DNA from: Sciurus carolinensis
Lineage: Eukaryota; Chordata; Mammalia; Rodentia; Sciuridae
Assembly (NCBI RefSeq): GCF_902686445.1
Contig: NC_062217.1
Span: 172,401,598-172,465,597, forward strand
Direction of reading: 5' to 3'
Length of the DNA: 64,000 nucleotides
The notes beneath the pieces were generated by a model. The model was not told where the DNA came from and ran no database searches. It saw nothing but the letters and a program-made list of their open reading frames with translations. The translations under genes were made by a program, and so were the position numbers. Positions 45,532-57,009 of the stretch are shown here, piece after piece (the first letter of the stretch is position 1; each line of letters starts with the position of its first letter).

Positions 45532-45546
45532 CTAGTTTCTATTCTT
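45532..45546. repeat. Target-site duplication, right copy
   Basis: Identical to 39085-39099. The following bases continue the interrupted old L1. Confidence 0.97.
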
Positions 45547-45720
45547 ATATTTATTATTTCCTTCTGCTTGTTAGTTTTTCTCTTCTTTTTTTCTGTTTTC
45601 TTAAATAGGAAGCTTAGATTATGGACCCAAGGGCTCTAATTTTTTTTACTGTGAGTGTTTAGCGCTCTACATTTCCCTCAGAGTTACAACTCCAGCTTTA
45701 TAAAAGTGGGTGAGGGCTGA
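45547..45720 (-). mobile_element. Ancient LINE-1, right part of the split copy
   Basis: 'tttattatttccttctgcttg', 'ggaagcttagattatgg', 'gtttagcgctctacatttccctcagag' is the complement of old L1 ORF2 and continues directly from the sequence that stops at 39084. Confidence 0.75.
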
Positions 45721-45729
45721 GAAGGAAGC

Positions 45730-46380
45730 CAGTGCCAGGCTGTCTCCTTCTGCCAATGGGGTTAAACCCACAGGTGTGTCCCTGCAGAGGGAGGCACTGG
45801 AGAAGGGCCTAGCGCCAGCCCACGTCCTACACTATTTATTTCTCTTCCTGTGGCATTCTCATGACACTGAGTCTTGAAGGAAGAGTAAAATGATATTCTG
45901 CACACTCTGTTTGTCAAGTCACAGAGGATGCAGATCTACCATGGAAGGAAGCATAAAGCCCTGCCGGTTGGCCAGCGGCCTTAGTCTCCTCAGAACCTCT
46001 CATGGCTGGAGGAGTGGGGAGCTGGTGTTGCCCCAGTGCTGGCAGAACACACGTCAGGCCCAGGGGAGGTCCTGAGGGAGCTCCCAAGGGCATTCAGTGG
46101 TCGCCAGACCCTCTCTGAGACAAGTCCAAATGATGCAAACAATCATACTTCTATAATGCTTTTAAGAAGAGCTAGTGCAGCAATTTGTCCTTGGGTCCCT
46201 TGCCTACACCCTTCAAATAGTTTGCATTTGGGGAGCTTCTTGAATGGGTGGAGCATCCCAGATTCTCCTGGGCTATGCTCATGCTCTGGTCTCAAGCTCT
46301 GAGTTTGCTTGTTCTCTGAAGATGGGACAGTGGCCAAAAACCAACCACCAGGGGCCTCTGGGCTGCTAGCTCATTTATTC
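45730..46380. other. Unique sequence
   Basis: No gene or repeat family is recognised. Confidence 0.4.
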
Positions 46381-46399
46381 CTGTTTTTATAAGGGATCT

Positions 46400-46905
46400 C
46401 CTGTCCTGTATTACTGTGGTAAAATACACGTGACGTTCGCGTTACCATCTTAGCCATCTTCAAGCGTGGAGTTCAGTGGCATTGAGAGCATTCCCATCGT
46501 ACACCTGCCACCACTGTGCATCTCCAGAGCCTGCTCTTCCTATCACACTGAAGTTCTGGACCTCATACACACTCATTAGCCATTTCCTTCTCTTCCCAGG
46601 CCCTGGGAGCCACCACTATTCTCTCTGAATACTCCAGGCACCACTTACATGTAAAATGGCATTAGATAATGTTTGTCCTTCCGTGTTGGCTTATTTGACT
46701 TAGCATATGATTTCAAGATTCATCTGTGTTGTGTCATGTTTTAGAACTTCCTTTTAGGATGGAAGAGAATTCTATCATATGTCGGTGCCACATTTTGTCT
46801 ATCCATTCTCCAGTGATGGCATTGGGCTGTTTCTCTTCTTGCTCATTGACATCAAATCATCCCATTTCTTTCCAGCTATAGATGTGGCATAGAAAGTGCT
46901 TCTGT
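46400..46905 (-). mobile_element. Ancient LINE-1 3' region
   Basis: 'ggtaaaatacacgtgacgttcgcgttaccatcttagccatc', 'gtggagttcagtggcattgag', 'gtacacctgccaccactg' and 'gggagccaccactattctctct' with 'gcttatttgacttagcatatgatttcaagattcatctgtgttg' is the complement of an old L1 3' UTR and ORF2 end. Confidence 0.7.
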
Positions 46906-46909
46906 GGCC

Positions 46910-47925
46910 TCTCAGCTTGTGAGAGCTGGGATCCAACTCTCAGGTACACTGAACACCCTTCTGCATGTCACCTTTGCATGCCTGCGCTCCAGGGCTGTGA
47001 GTCTTGATGGGAATGATGGAGACATTGGCACCTCTGGGGACTCACCCTCTCTTCCAAGATGCTCTACTCTTGGGAACTGGCCACACGTCTTACTTGTGTT
47101 GGGTGGGATAGTTTTGAAAACAACCATGTAGACTTAGAGACATTCCTGCAATTGGTTCCTTTCATTAATACTTGGAGTTTTGAGAAAAGAGTGCTCATGT
47201 TGGCTGGAAATATCTGAGTTTGCCCATTCCTCACAGTTCCATATCCATTCTCTGAGGATTCTTTGGTTTCTCAGCACTTTACTTTTAGTGCACACTACCA
47301 ACCTCTCCTCATGTGGTTCTGTTTGGATTCATCTTTTTCTTCAGAGTGGAAGTTATGGGTTATTTGAATTGTTGCTGGATGCCCCAGCAAAAGCTCAGTG
47401 CTAACTCACTGCAGTCAGTAGAAAACCCAGAGGGACTGTGACAACTGTAATGGAGGTGGCAGGCATTTCCATTAGAGCAGACGGAATGAGCACAGTCCAG
47501 GTGTTGGAAGGTCTAGAGCTGTGTAGGGTTTCCAGGCAGAGGATGTGGTAGAGGAGAAAGAAAAAGCAATCTGGCTTCTAGAAACTTTCCTCTTCACTGG
47601 TTTGAATGTCACCCTCTCAATCTAAATACATGGGAAGGTCCTAGTCCTCCCCAACTGTCCCCACAGTGTGTCCAACACTTTGCCAGAGCCCCGGGGCATC
47701 CTGTGCAATGGGCCTGGGAATGAATCTTCCCTTCTTCTCTTGAGCTGGGTGTGGTATTCCTGCCCTTCCCCAGAAGTCTGTGAGTTCTTCTCTTCATTCT
47801 GGCTTTTGGAGAGACTAACGAAGGCTGTCTTTCACTTTGGAGTAATTAAAAAAGAAACAATTCTTAATAGACTGATGAGTGAAATGACTAGACAATAAGT
47901 TGAGACATGCAGCCCTTAAAATGCT
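46910..47925. other. Unique sequence
   Basis: No gene or repeat is recognised. Confidence 0.4.
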
Positions 47926-47929
47926 CTTG

Positions 47930-48026
47930 CAGGCTGGGGTGTCACTCAGGGGTCGAGCTTGCTGAGCATGCATGGGGTTGGGGCTCTATCCCAGCACCAC
48001 AAGAAAGACCAAAACAAAGGCGGAAG
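47930..48026 (+). mobile_element. ID-type SINE
   Basis: A + strand ID head 'aggctggggtgtcactcagggg', 'gcttgctgagcatgcatgg', 'ctatcccagcaccac' is followed by an A-rich tail (aagaaagaccaaaac). Flanking aatgctcttg (47920-47929) and aatgctctcg (48027-48036) form a 10-bp target duplication with one mismatch. Confidence 0.85.
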
Positions 48027-48039
48027 AATGCTCTCGTAG

Positions 48040-50390
48040 GTCATTGTTAAATGAAACGCTGGATGCATGGGTTTTCATTTGCATACCACCATTAGCCTCT
48101 TGTATTTACGTACAGAAAATCTGGAAAGAATCTTTACCAAAATGTAATTGCTATTACTAACTTCTGAGGAAAGTTCTAGATGATTAGTTTTTTGTCTTGA
48201 TATTTTGAGACTCTGCTTTGTTTCTGCCCCTCTGTAGTACGCCTGGCTATTTGACGCTCGGCGTGGTGCAGAGGCCTGACCTTGGTTGGTATTATTGAAG
48301 GGTTAAGGGAGGGGCGAAGGGAGAAATGGTGGAAAATGACTCAATGGGTTTTTAAAAACCCGGGAGGGGCCCCGGCTCACGAGAGGCGAGGAGGGCCTTA
48401 CAGCTGGTGAAGGGCGCGCAAGGCACGTGCGTTCTGGCTCTTGTGGTCCTGGGGAGACGGCCCGCTCCACCCTCGGGTGCTCCTGCTGGCGATGAGCCCC
48501 TTCCAGACCCCCCTGCACTCCCTCTTTCTGGAAGTCTGAGGCAGGTAACTTGAGCTCACGCTTGACCCAGGTCTATTTTACATTAAGTTCTCCTCTTTTA
48601 GGCTAATTTAGCAACACATATGCCCTTTCTCAAGATTTTATCAAGCGGTGGTGGACTTTTAACGAACATGATCAGAAACATTTCCCTCCCTGGAGCACCG
48701 GGGAGCTCACCCTGCAGTTTGACCTTTGTGACTTCTTTCATCTGGTGGCTGTAATCAGCTTTATAAAAAGCACATGGCCGCCCTGCTCTACCTGGGTAAA
48801 GAACAGGCTTTGTGTTCCATTACAAACATTGTTAGAGAACTGCTTTCGATCTTGAGAGACAGTGGGGGTGCTATGGAGGGTGACAGAGGGGACATCTCCA
48901 TTCCATGTTTTGTTTTGGGGACAGGGAATGGAGGGGATGTGGCCTCTCTCAGTCCTGCCCCTTCACCATGCGGGGCTGGGAGCCTTTCAGAGAGGGCTGG
49001 GGTCCTTCTCCATGGGGGTTTTGTAGAGGCTTCAAATCCAAGTGTACCCAGGGGACATGGTGAGATAGCAGCAGCAGCACCTGGCACGAATGAAAGAGAG
49101 ACGTTCGTCCTCGTGGGAATGGCACAGGGGAAGTGAGCACGGGTCCCGAAGGTGTTCCCAAAGGCTTTCCAAATGGGAGAAGCTTTGTTACTGGCTGTGT
49201 TCCAGTCAGCTCCTAAGGGTCCCGACTGTCCTCGGTCAGGTTGTGTGTGCACTAGGTACCAGCCTGTTCCAAGCGCTCAGGGTTTGTCCACGGACAGAAC
49301 GAAAGGGAAACATCACCTCACATAGTGCCATTGTGACACAGCCTACGCAGTCCTGGGAGGACAGAAGGGACGCAGCCAGGGTCTAATAGCCAGGGTCTAT
49401 TAGAAGACAATGGTGCTCTCCACAGAAGCCTATTCAAGAGCTCAGATGGGCCTTTTAGGAGAGTTGCGTGTAAGCAAGGAAACCTTCCCCGAACAATGAC
49501 AAAGCATCCCAACCACGAGACAGGCACCATGGGATGTCCACCTCACCAAGGACTACACAGCTGGGAAGAGTGAGCGCGGGTTCCGGGTGGCACCCAGTCA
49601 CAGCAGGTTCTTCACCACTCACTGGCTTGGTCCTACCCAAGTGCTGGCTCTTCACCTGCCAATCTTTTTTCCTTGACACACTCCCTTGTCCTGCTTTTTC
49701 CCTTTTAGACCATTTCTTCTTGATCAGGGGGTTCTTCTCTTTTACCTGATTCTCCAACACTCCCTGGGGTACTCTGGCATCTCCTGACTGATACCGTCAT
49801 TGTTCACTGGTAACTATGTGTCCTCTCTGAGCTGCATGCCCTTCCCAAGCTTCTGTCCGGCAGACACCTTCGCGGATCTAAACCTGACCTCATCAGCCAA
49901 CCCCCTGGGGACTTTTATATTTTGGTAAACAGCTCTGCTCTCCAGCTAATGGCAAAATGACAAACTCAGGAACCCTTCTGTTGATGGGTCCTCTTCCTTT
50001 ACCGACCATGATCCACGTGTGAGGGGTTTACAGGTTCAGGGGAGGCAAACTTTGGCTGTGTGCTTAACCCGTGCCGGCACTGTTCGCAGGGCTTTGCATG
50101 AGGTGGAGACACAGAGGGACAGAGAAGCGAGGAAGCAGCAAAATCACACTGTGAGTCTGGGGTGCCCACCCCTGGGATGGGTGGCAGCTGTGGGTGGGGT
50201 CAGAACCCGAGGACTCCTAGGACCGAGCTCGGCTCCATAGTAGGGGGCATCCAGGAGGCAGGTTCTTGCCAGGGGAGAAGGGAGGCAGGCGGGTTCCTGC
50301 AGGAGGAGCGCCCGGTGCCAGCTGCTGATGGTGCAGTTGGCAAACAGGAGGGCTGAGGGAAGGGCAGGATGGGCCCGTTGTAACCAGGAA
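48040..50390. other. Unique sequence with a GC-rich patch
   Basis: No gene is recognised. 48350-48500 is GC- and CpG-richer but short. A 14-bp tandem duplication (agccagggtctaat-like) lies at 49376-49402. Open frames near 48774-49252 lie on both strands with no family resemblance. Confidence 0.4.
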
Positions 50391-50407
50391 GAGCCGGTGC
50401 CGCCCCA

Positions 50408-50440
50408 CCAAGAGCGGGGAGGCGGGGGAGGGGCGCGGGA
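50408..50440 (+). repeat. G-quadruplex-capable tract
   Basis: Runs GGGG, GGGGG, GGGG and GGG with loops of one to four bases occur within about 30 bases of unique DNA. This satisfies the usual G3+N1-7 pattern on the + strand. Confidence 0.8.
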
Positions 50441-50529
50441 GGTCAGGAGGTCGGGTGAGGTGAGGGACGGGCACCAGGAGAGGCAGGCCACCTGCCCTCA
50501 GCCTGTCGAGGTCTTAGGAAAACAACTTA

Positions 50530-51420
50530 TCGTTATAAAAGTACAGGTTTGTCGTATATGGAATGTAGACAAGAGAATAGGCAATGAAAATAATCATTCA
50601 CTGATGATCCTTATTAAAACATATATAGTAATAAATATATAGTTTTATAAATGTAAAACAGGTATGTGTGGTGTTTGTGTCAAAATCTGTGCATTACATA
50701 GATGGTAATAGTTATAGTGTGCGTATGTAATGTATATATTTGTGTGTACATATGTAATGCATATGTATAAATTTATCTACAGTTTATCTTCTTGAGATTT
50801 GTTTTATGAAAATAGGGTTACAGTTTACATATATAAATATACATAAGCTTTTATAAATAAAGTAATGTCAATATGCAGGTCATTTAAAGTCCTCCTTAAA
50901 CATTGTTTTAATGGCAGCACAGTAGGTCTGTCTGTCTCATATTTAATCAGCTTCTTAATGTGGAAAATCTATGTTGCTTCTGAATTTAGCTTCCATACCT
51001 TCTGCCATGAACAGTCATTTTCAAGTATTTAAGTCTTTGCATTTTTTTGAAGCTCAGGTTGGCTCATAAATAGTTTCACTTTAGAACTGCTTCATTATTT
51101 CCTTAAGATAAATTCTCAGACGTGAATTCAAAGGGTCAAAGATGTGAAAAATCTTAAGGTCTTGTTACATGTTGCCAAATTGCTCTTTAGAAGGAATACT
51201 GAATTTCATTTCCCCCACTGATGAATGACATTTTCCTAGTTATTACTAGTTCACAAATCTGCCAAAATTTCGTTTCCTGGATTAGAGGTGAGGGTGTACA
51301 TTTTTCATGTTAATTGGCTAGGTGTATTCTTTTGTGAATTGCTTGTTCATGTCTTTTGTCCATTTTCTATTGGGGTGTTTTCCTTTTTTGACTGTTTTTT
51401 AAGGGACTCATTTTAATTAA
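50530..51420 (-). mobile_element. Ancient LINE-1 fragment
   Basis: AT-rich sequence with 'gagatttgttttatgaaaatagggttacag', 'taaagtcctccttaaacattgttttaatggcagcacagta', 'gggtcaaagatgtgaaaaatc' and 'gccaaattgctctttagaaggaatactgaatttcatttccc' is the complement of very old L1 (L1ME-like) 3' sequence. TA/TG-rich low complexity at 50620-50790 obscures its edge. Confidence 0.6.
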
Positions 51421-51429
51421 GACTTTTGG

Positions 51430-52080
51430 GATGCAAGAGACAAATGTGTTCAAGGACACAGGGAAAAAGGGAGTGAGGGGCGGCGATGTCTGGGGGAGCC
51501 AGTAAGAGAGGCGGGGGCTTCCTGGAGCAGCAGCTGGGAGCTTTCTGCAACCCAGCAATCTGGCCTCTTCTCAGGCCCTGGAGGCCCCTCCTCCTGCTCT
51601 TCTCTTGATGCCGCCCCCTCCCCTGGCTTCCTGGGCCCTCATCCTAGGTAGGGACTCAACATGGCGACCAGACTACCCTGTCTGCCTGTAAACTGGTGCC
51701 CTTGCAGGCTCTGGTCTCTAAGACAGACACATGTACTGTGCCAGAAGTATCTGCCTGTCTGTCCCTCTTCTAGATGGGGCAGCCTTGAGGATCAGTGACC
51801 ACCTTTCTGTTTCCCAAGCACCAGGAAATGGGGTTGAATGAATGTTGGCACAAGAATGGACCAGGGCAGGCACTGGGCAGTCACAGCTGATGGAACAGCC
51901 TGGTTAACTCAGTCCTCGGAAACACCAGTTACCATTTTCGTATTTACAGGAAACGTACTCGACACTAACAAATCCTCCGTCTAATCCAGTCTCTGATGAA
52001 TGCGCATGGACACCAGGAGCTTGCTGCAGTGGGCAGGCCAGGCAGAGCGGGGCTGAGCGGAGCGCTGTGGGCCTGCAGGC
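51430..52080. other. Unique sequence
   Basis: No gene or repeat is recognised. Confidence 0.4.
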
Positions 52081-52084
52081 GCGT

Positions 52085-52260
52085 GAATCCTGGCCCCGCC
52101 TCTCACTGTGTGGTTAGGGTTAGGGTTAGGAGCCATCCTGGCTGGAAGCTCTTTCCTGCAAAGTGGGCTTATGAAGTGCCGTCTCCTGGGGTTACGAGGA
52201 CGGAGTGAGACCCTGCCGGGCAGGGGCTTCTCGTGGGTCGGACAAGGCCTGGCGCAGGTT
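52085..52260 (+). mobile_element. MIR SINE carrying a telomere-like insert
   Basis: 'gtgaatcctggccccgcctctcactgtgtgg' is MIR core sequence. After the TTAGGG-type insert the MIR order appears to resume ('gcaaagtgggcttatgaagtgccgtctcctggggttacgaggacggagtgag', then 'aaggcctggcgcag'). The copy is diverged, so limits are approximate. Confidence 0.55.
52112..52130 (+). repeat. Short interstitial telomeric repeat
   Basis: About three tandem TTAGGG units (ggttagggttagggttagg) with no mismatch, in unique/MIR DNA. Confidence 0.9.
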
Positions 52261-52269
52261 GGAGGTTAT

Positions 52270-54015
52270 CAAATGTTTGTGTGGTAGACTGCTTCCCAGT
52301 GCTGGGAGCTCCTCACACACCGCAGACCCAGACCCAGAAGGGAAACATGGTTGTCGCCATTCTGTACAAAGATCAGCTTGATCAGATCTAGAACTGCCCC
52401 CTTCCGTAACTTTCACCTCACTCTGAAAGGCAGTCCCTGTCACCACAGCAGAGGTGGACACTACAGTTCTCCCCACTACTTGGCACTTTCAGAAGATTCT
52501 GGCTGCTACCCATCTGAGTAGGCAGCAGAAGTTGAGGCAGAGAGCTCACTGCGTGCACTGCTCTTTGGCCACGAGGAGGGGGACCCTCCATGGTGTTTCA
52601 GAGTTTGTGTTCCATTACTTCCTCGTGTGGTCAGCTCAGCCCTGTCTGCCGCAGCTGTGACCACCTACCCCACGTAAGAGGGAGTGGAAGAGAGGTCCTC
52701 CTGAGAGTCAAGCCTGCGATCAGAGAAGGGTGCCCGCATGTGCATCTCTGAGAGCGGCCCTGGCCACTGATGCACTTGGAAGTAGGAACAGGCTTGTCCA
52801 GTCAGCCGAGCTGGGAGGGAGCCTTCTGCGTGGACACCACTCTTGGGACAGTACCAAAGGCTGACATTCACGCTGCATGTGCGGGAAGTTTGCTCGTGCC
52901 AGCCTGCTGTGTGCGGGAATAGAGGCATTCCTTCCTTTCTTCCTGGAATCTGCTTCATCATCCTGAATGTCAACTGATGTCCAAGATCCCTTCCAGCTCT
53001 GTCGGGATTAAGATGCTCCTTCACGAAGTCAGGGGCCAAACAAAATGGCTCCAGGGCCGAATCCAGCCTGCTGGGCTTGTTCCACTACTCATGAACAAGA
53101 GTGGTCTTTAAATTGCTGGGAAAAGGAGAGTCCAGGAATAATGCTTTGTGACACGTGGTACTCATTCATTGACGTGTTGCGGTCAGTCACTTGCAGGTTG
53201 CAATGAGAGAGGAGTGGCTGGATGGACATCCTGCATCCCATCCACAAAGATACGTGTTGTTCGAGCCTTAGTGGAGAGTTTGCCCACCTCTATTTTCAAG
53301 TAGGAACAATTCTTTGAAAATGTATTTTTGTCTTTGAAAGTAGCAATGACTAGCTAGCTTTTTATCCATCTTATAAAAGGTTTGAAAGATGGCTTGGGAC
53401 CACAAGGGACATGGTGGATAAGTGGCTGTGCTTACCATCCGTGACGAGGAGGTCTGCGTGTGTTGCTTTGTTTCCTGCGAAGGGATTTGGTTATCTCTGC
53501 GCTGGCACTGTGGGCTTTGCTACTCAGAACTCAGGGCTGAGTGCCTCTCAGGGTCTACCTGCTGTGGAACTTTGTAAGGCCTGCTTGTGTATAGGCAGGT
53601 GTGAGTAGGTGTAAACTTGCTCGTAACTCTTGGTTGTTCTCTAGAAAGGCTGAGAACACATGCTGAGCCCCTGAAGCAGACCCACATGATTGCCCATTAT
53701 TGGGGCCTCTTTTCCTCCTCCAAAGTCAACATGCTAGACCACCACATAGGCAAAAGAGTGTGGACCGTGGAATCTGGAAACTCCAAGGACAAGTCAGGTT
53801 CTCTGGGAGTATATTCGGGTGTTACAGAACATCCTCTGGAAGCTCTAGTAGGGTCTGTGGAGGGATATTGGCCAGGACCCTCCAGGAACTGGTAGCTCCC
53901 ATGCTCCTCTCAGACCCACCCTTAGAGGAAGGACTGGCTCATTTTTAGAGGGTGGCTTAGAAGCCCAGTGGTGTCACCTCCAAGGAGCTTGTTAAATGTG
54001 TACTGAGATACTTGC
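52270..54015. other. Unique sequence
   Basis: No gene is recognised. Open frames (for example 52665-53039 on the minus strand, 53617-53895 on the + strand) match no family I know. Confidence 0.4.
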
Positions 54016-54048
54016 ATTAAATAAATAAGCAAAAAAAAAAAAAAAAAG
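54016..54048 (+). other. Poly(A) tract with upstream AATAAA-type motifs
   Basis: 'taaataaataagc' is followed by an uninterrupted run of 17 A (54032-54048). This is the layout of the 3' end of a retrotransposed transcript, but no source RNA is recognised in the preceding 400 bases and no target duplication is obvious. Confidence 0.4.
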
Positions 54049-54049
54049 C

Positions 54050-55950
54050 AATTTTTAACTCAGAAAAGTTGCAAAGCTAACATGAGGATCCCTTTACCCA
54101 GAATCACCAAATGTTAATATTTTAGTACATTTGCTTATTATGCTCTTCTTCTCTAAAATATTACCATTTTTACTCCTTGAGGATAAATTGCAGAGATGAT
54201 GTCTCTTTACCTCTAAATACTTCAGTGTGTATTGTGTGCAAGAACTCTCATATACCCATGGTGCAGTGATCCAAATAGAGAGCTCAGCACTGATACAATA
54301 ACGGGGTCCAATCCACAGACCTCGTTCCCCTGCCGATGTCTCTCCAGCACCTCCTCTCCCTTCTCCACGAGCCAGTCCAGAAACACACGCTGGACTAAGC
54401 TGTCCTGTCTCCTCTGCTTCCTTTAACTCAGAACTGTCTCTTGTGATTCCTGGTCTTTTATGACTGTGATAGTTTTGCAGAGTACAGGTCAGTAAGTTTG
54501 CAGGACTCTTGGTCTGGTTAGCCTTTGGCCTCCGGTGGCTAAGTTCAGTTATGTGTAATTGGAGAACGCTAGGGAAGGGAAGGAGTGCATGTTCCCAGGT
54601 GCCTCTCAGCAGGAGGGGATGATGTCTCTGTCCCACTACTGGCCGTGGGAATGTCCACCTGGCTAGGTGGTTCTGCCAGATTTCCTTGCTGTATAGATAT
54701 TTTTATTTAGCTGTTCTAATTATTAAGTATCTTGGGGTGGTTCTTTGAATTGCTATATTTATCTCTTTCTCCTGGAATTTTTACCCACTAGTTTTAGCAC
54801 ACATGTATGCTTCTTGCCTGAAATGATTATTCTGCTGGTCACCCAACGTATGATTTTTAAAAACCCCATGCACCATTCCTTCTGCATTTAGCTAGAATTC
54901 TACATTCAGGAAAAGGTTTTCCTTCTCTGTATCTATTATATTTTAATTTATCTGTATTTGTTTTGACTAATGGATTCTTGGTTTATTGTATGGATTATAG
55001 CCTATTACTATTATTATTTATCTTGTGCTCAAATTGTCCTGGATTTGGCCTCTGGGACCCTCTTCACATGGCTGCTGTGTCCTTTGGACAGGCCCCATTG
55101 TTCTCTGGACACTTCCTTAATTTCTGCCACAACCTGACATTCTGTGCTTATCTTGTCCTTTACCTCACCCATCTGGAAACCAGTCATTTATCCAAAGATA
55201 CCTGGTTCATTTTATTGGACAATGGCAGTTAGAAACCAAAATCTGGGCTCTGGGTGTGCCCATCACAAATATTTTTTTCTAGAACTTCTCATAAGCAGAT
55301 AGAAATGGAAACCTGTGTGTGCATGTGTGTCTTCCTACTTACCAGTCTATCTGTCCATCCATCATCTACCTGTCCATCTATCAATCACCTATCTCTACCA
55401 TGTTATCCATCCATCCATCCATTTACCCATTCATCCATCCATTTACCCATCCATTCATCCATCCATCATCTACCTCTGTCCATCTATCAATCACTTATCT
55501 CTACCATGTTATCCATCCATCCATCCATTCACCCATCCATTCATCCATCTATCATCTACCTATGTCCATCTATCAATCATCTATCTACCCACACATCTAT
55601 TTCTACCATTTATCTACCCACCCATCTATCCATCTGTCATCTATTTCTGTTTGTCTATCAACCTATCAATCACCTATCTTCACATTTATCTACTTATCTC
55701 CACCATTGATTCTCTAGACATCTGTCCACCTATGCTGATACCTCCAGACTCCAATCCACTCCCACAATTTCTTCTAACCTCCCTTCTTTCCACTTTTATG
55801 AATTCATTCTCCAACAGTGAAAAACCCAGCTGTCATTATTCTCTGTATGTTTACCTATTTTCTCAATCCTAAGATACACAGAAAGTAATTTTAGAATTGC
55901 AAGCCCACACCACTGTGAAAAAGTGATTAATTATAATTCAATTTTTTTGC
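54050..55950 (-). mobile_element. Ancient LINE-1 3' region containing a tetranucleotide array
   Basis: The order 'gaggatccctttacccagaatcaccaaatgttaatattttagtac', 'cttttatgactgtgatagttttgcagagtacaggtcag', 'aattattaagtatcttgggg' and 'acccactagttttagcac' fits the 3' UTR of old L1M elements as I remember them. It continues with 'tttattggacaatggcagttagaaaccaaaatctgggctctgggtgtgc'. It resumes after the simple repeat with 'ccaatccactcccacaatttcttc' and 'gaattcattctccaacagtgaaaaacccagctg'. The family call is moderate and the orientation is inferred. Confidence 0.55.
55345..55720. repeat. (ATCC/ATCT)n tetranucleotide array with higher-order unit
   Basis: About 375 bases of CCAT/CTAT tetranucleotides. 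A longer unit beginning atcaatcac/t recurs at 55380, 55486 and 55572 (spacings 106 and 86, differing by 20, i.e. five tetranucleotides). This shows duplication of a block of about 100 bp. The lack of stop codons in any frame creates long false open frames. Confidence 0.92.
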
Positions 55951-55959
55951 AACTTTTTT

Positions 55960-56400
55960 TTGGGTTTGGTTTTAGCCCAACATGCCAAGGTATGAACCCA
56001 ATGCCAAGTTCAAAATTACTTGGGTTAATTCTTCTCTTTTTCTTTCTTCAGATGGTTATGCTATTTACTTAAAATGTGTTTAGATTAATTTGTTTCTGTT
56101 TGTATTCCATTTTGTGTTTTTCTTCTCTTTCTCGTTCATTAATTTTTTTTTTCCTGAGTGTGAATTAACACTGTTCTAAAAGCCAGAACTATACAAACAT
56201 TACTCTCAGGGGTTGTTCCTTTCCCTCTTCATCCTACCGCTTCTGACACCCTCATTCTTTCCCCGCTCCTTCCGACCCACGTAGGACCAACCTCACTAGT
56301 TAATGGCTTATCCTTCCTGTCTCTTTTTGCACAAAAGAGTACATACAGGGGCATTTTATTATGGTTTCCTTTCCTTGCACAAAAGCATCTATCTATCTAT
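55960..56400. other. AT-rich sequence, no feature recognised
   Basis: No gene or repeat is recognised. T-rich stretches and a short (CTAT)n tract occur at its end. Confidence 0.4.
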
Positions 56401-56406
56401 ATATGC

Positions 56407-56611
56407 TTTTTTTTTGGTACCAGGAATTGAACCCAGGGCTGCTTTACCACTGAGTCACATCCCCAGCCCTTTTAAAAATATATGTTTTGAGACAGGGTCT
56501 CACTAAGTTACTTAGAACCTCTTTAAGTTGCTGATACTGGCTTTGAACTAGTGATCCTCCTGCCTCAGCCTCCCGAGCTGCTGGGATTACAGACATGCAC
56601 CGCTGTGTCCC
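56407..56611 (-). mobile_element. Composite SINE (7SL-like plus ID-like), well preserved
   Basis: T9 tail complement, then the complement of the ID-like half ('ggtaccaggaattgaacccagggctgctttaccactgag'). After a TA-rich linker comes the complement of the 7SL-like half ('gagacagggtctcactaagttacttag', 'cctcagcctcccgagctgctgggattacagacatgc'). The flanking 'tatatgc' and 'tatatgtgc' motifs may be a short imperfect target duplication. Confidence 0.9.
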
Positions 56612-56779
56612 CCTTATATGTGCTCTTTGGTCCTTTCTTTTCCCCACTCAGCAGTACCCCTGGGATATCAGCAGCAGGTGCAGGGAACTTCCCTCTCAGA
56701 ATCGGAACAACTGCACAGCTGTCTGTTGATGCACATGCTGCAGTTCATTCAGCTACTCTTTTCCATAGGGCCATTGGGT

Positions 56780-57000
56780 TTCTAATATTTTGTGATTTAA
56801 TGTTGCAATAAACAGTGTTGTCTATTTCTCTTTTCATGTTGCTGAAGTGGGCATCGTTAGGGTATATTCCAGAAGCTGGATAGCGGGAGCAAAGGGTAAG
56901 CACTTGAAGCTTGCAAGTTGTTGCTAGGTTCCGGGTTCCAGGGGTTCCTCCTGAGCATGCCCACCAGCAATGTGTGGGAGTGCGCCCCCTAGTGCCCACC
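56780..57000 (-). mobile_element. Ancient LINE-1 fragment
   Basis: 'ttaatgttgcaataaacagtgttgt', 'gggtatattccagaagctggatagcgggagcaaaggg' and 'catgcccaccagcaatgtgtggg' are the complement of old L1 ORF2 end sequence. Confidence 0.6.
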
Positions 57001-57009
57001 AAGAGCATG

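Noticed and set aside
55345..55720. Possible CRISPR-like regular repeat
   Set aside because: The genome is mammalian, and the periodicity is that of a tetranucleotide satellite without unique spacers.
55254..55872. Three overlapping + strand frames rich in H/P/S/I
   Set aside because: They are translations of the ATCC/ATCT tetranucleotide array.
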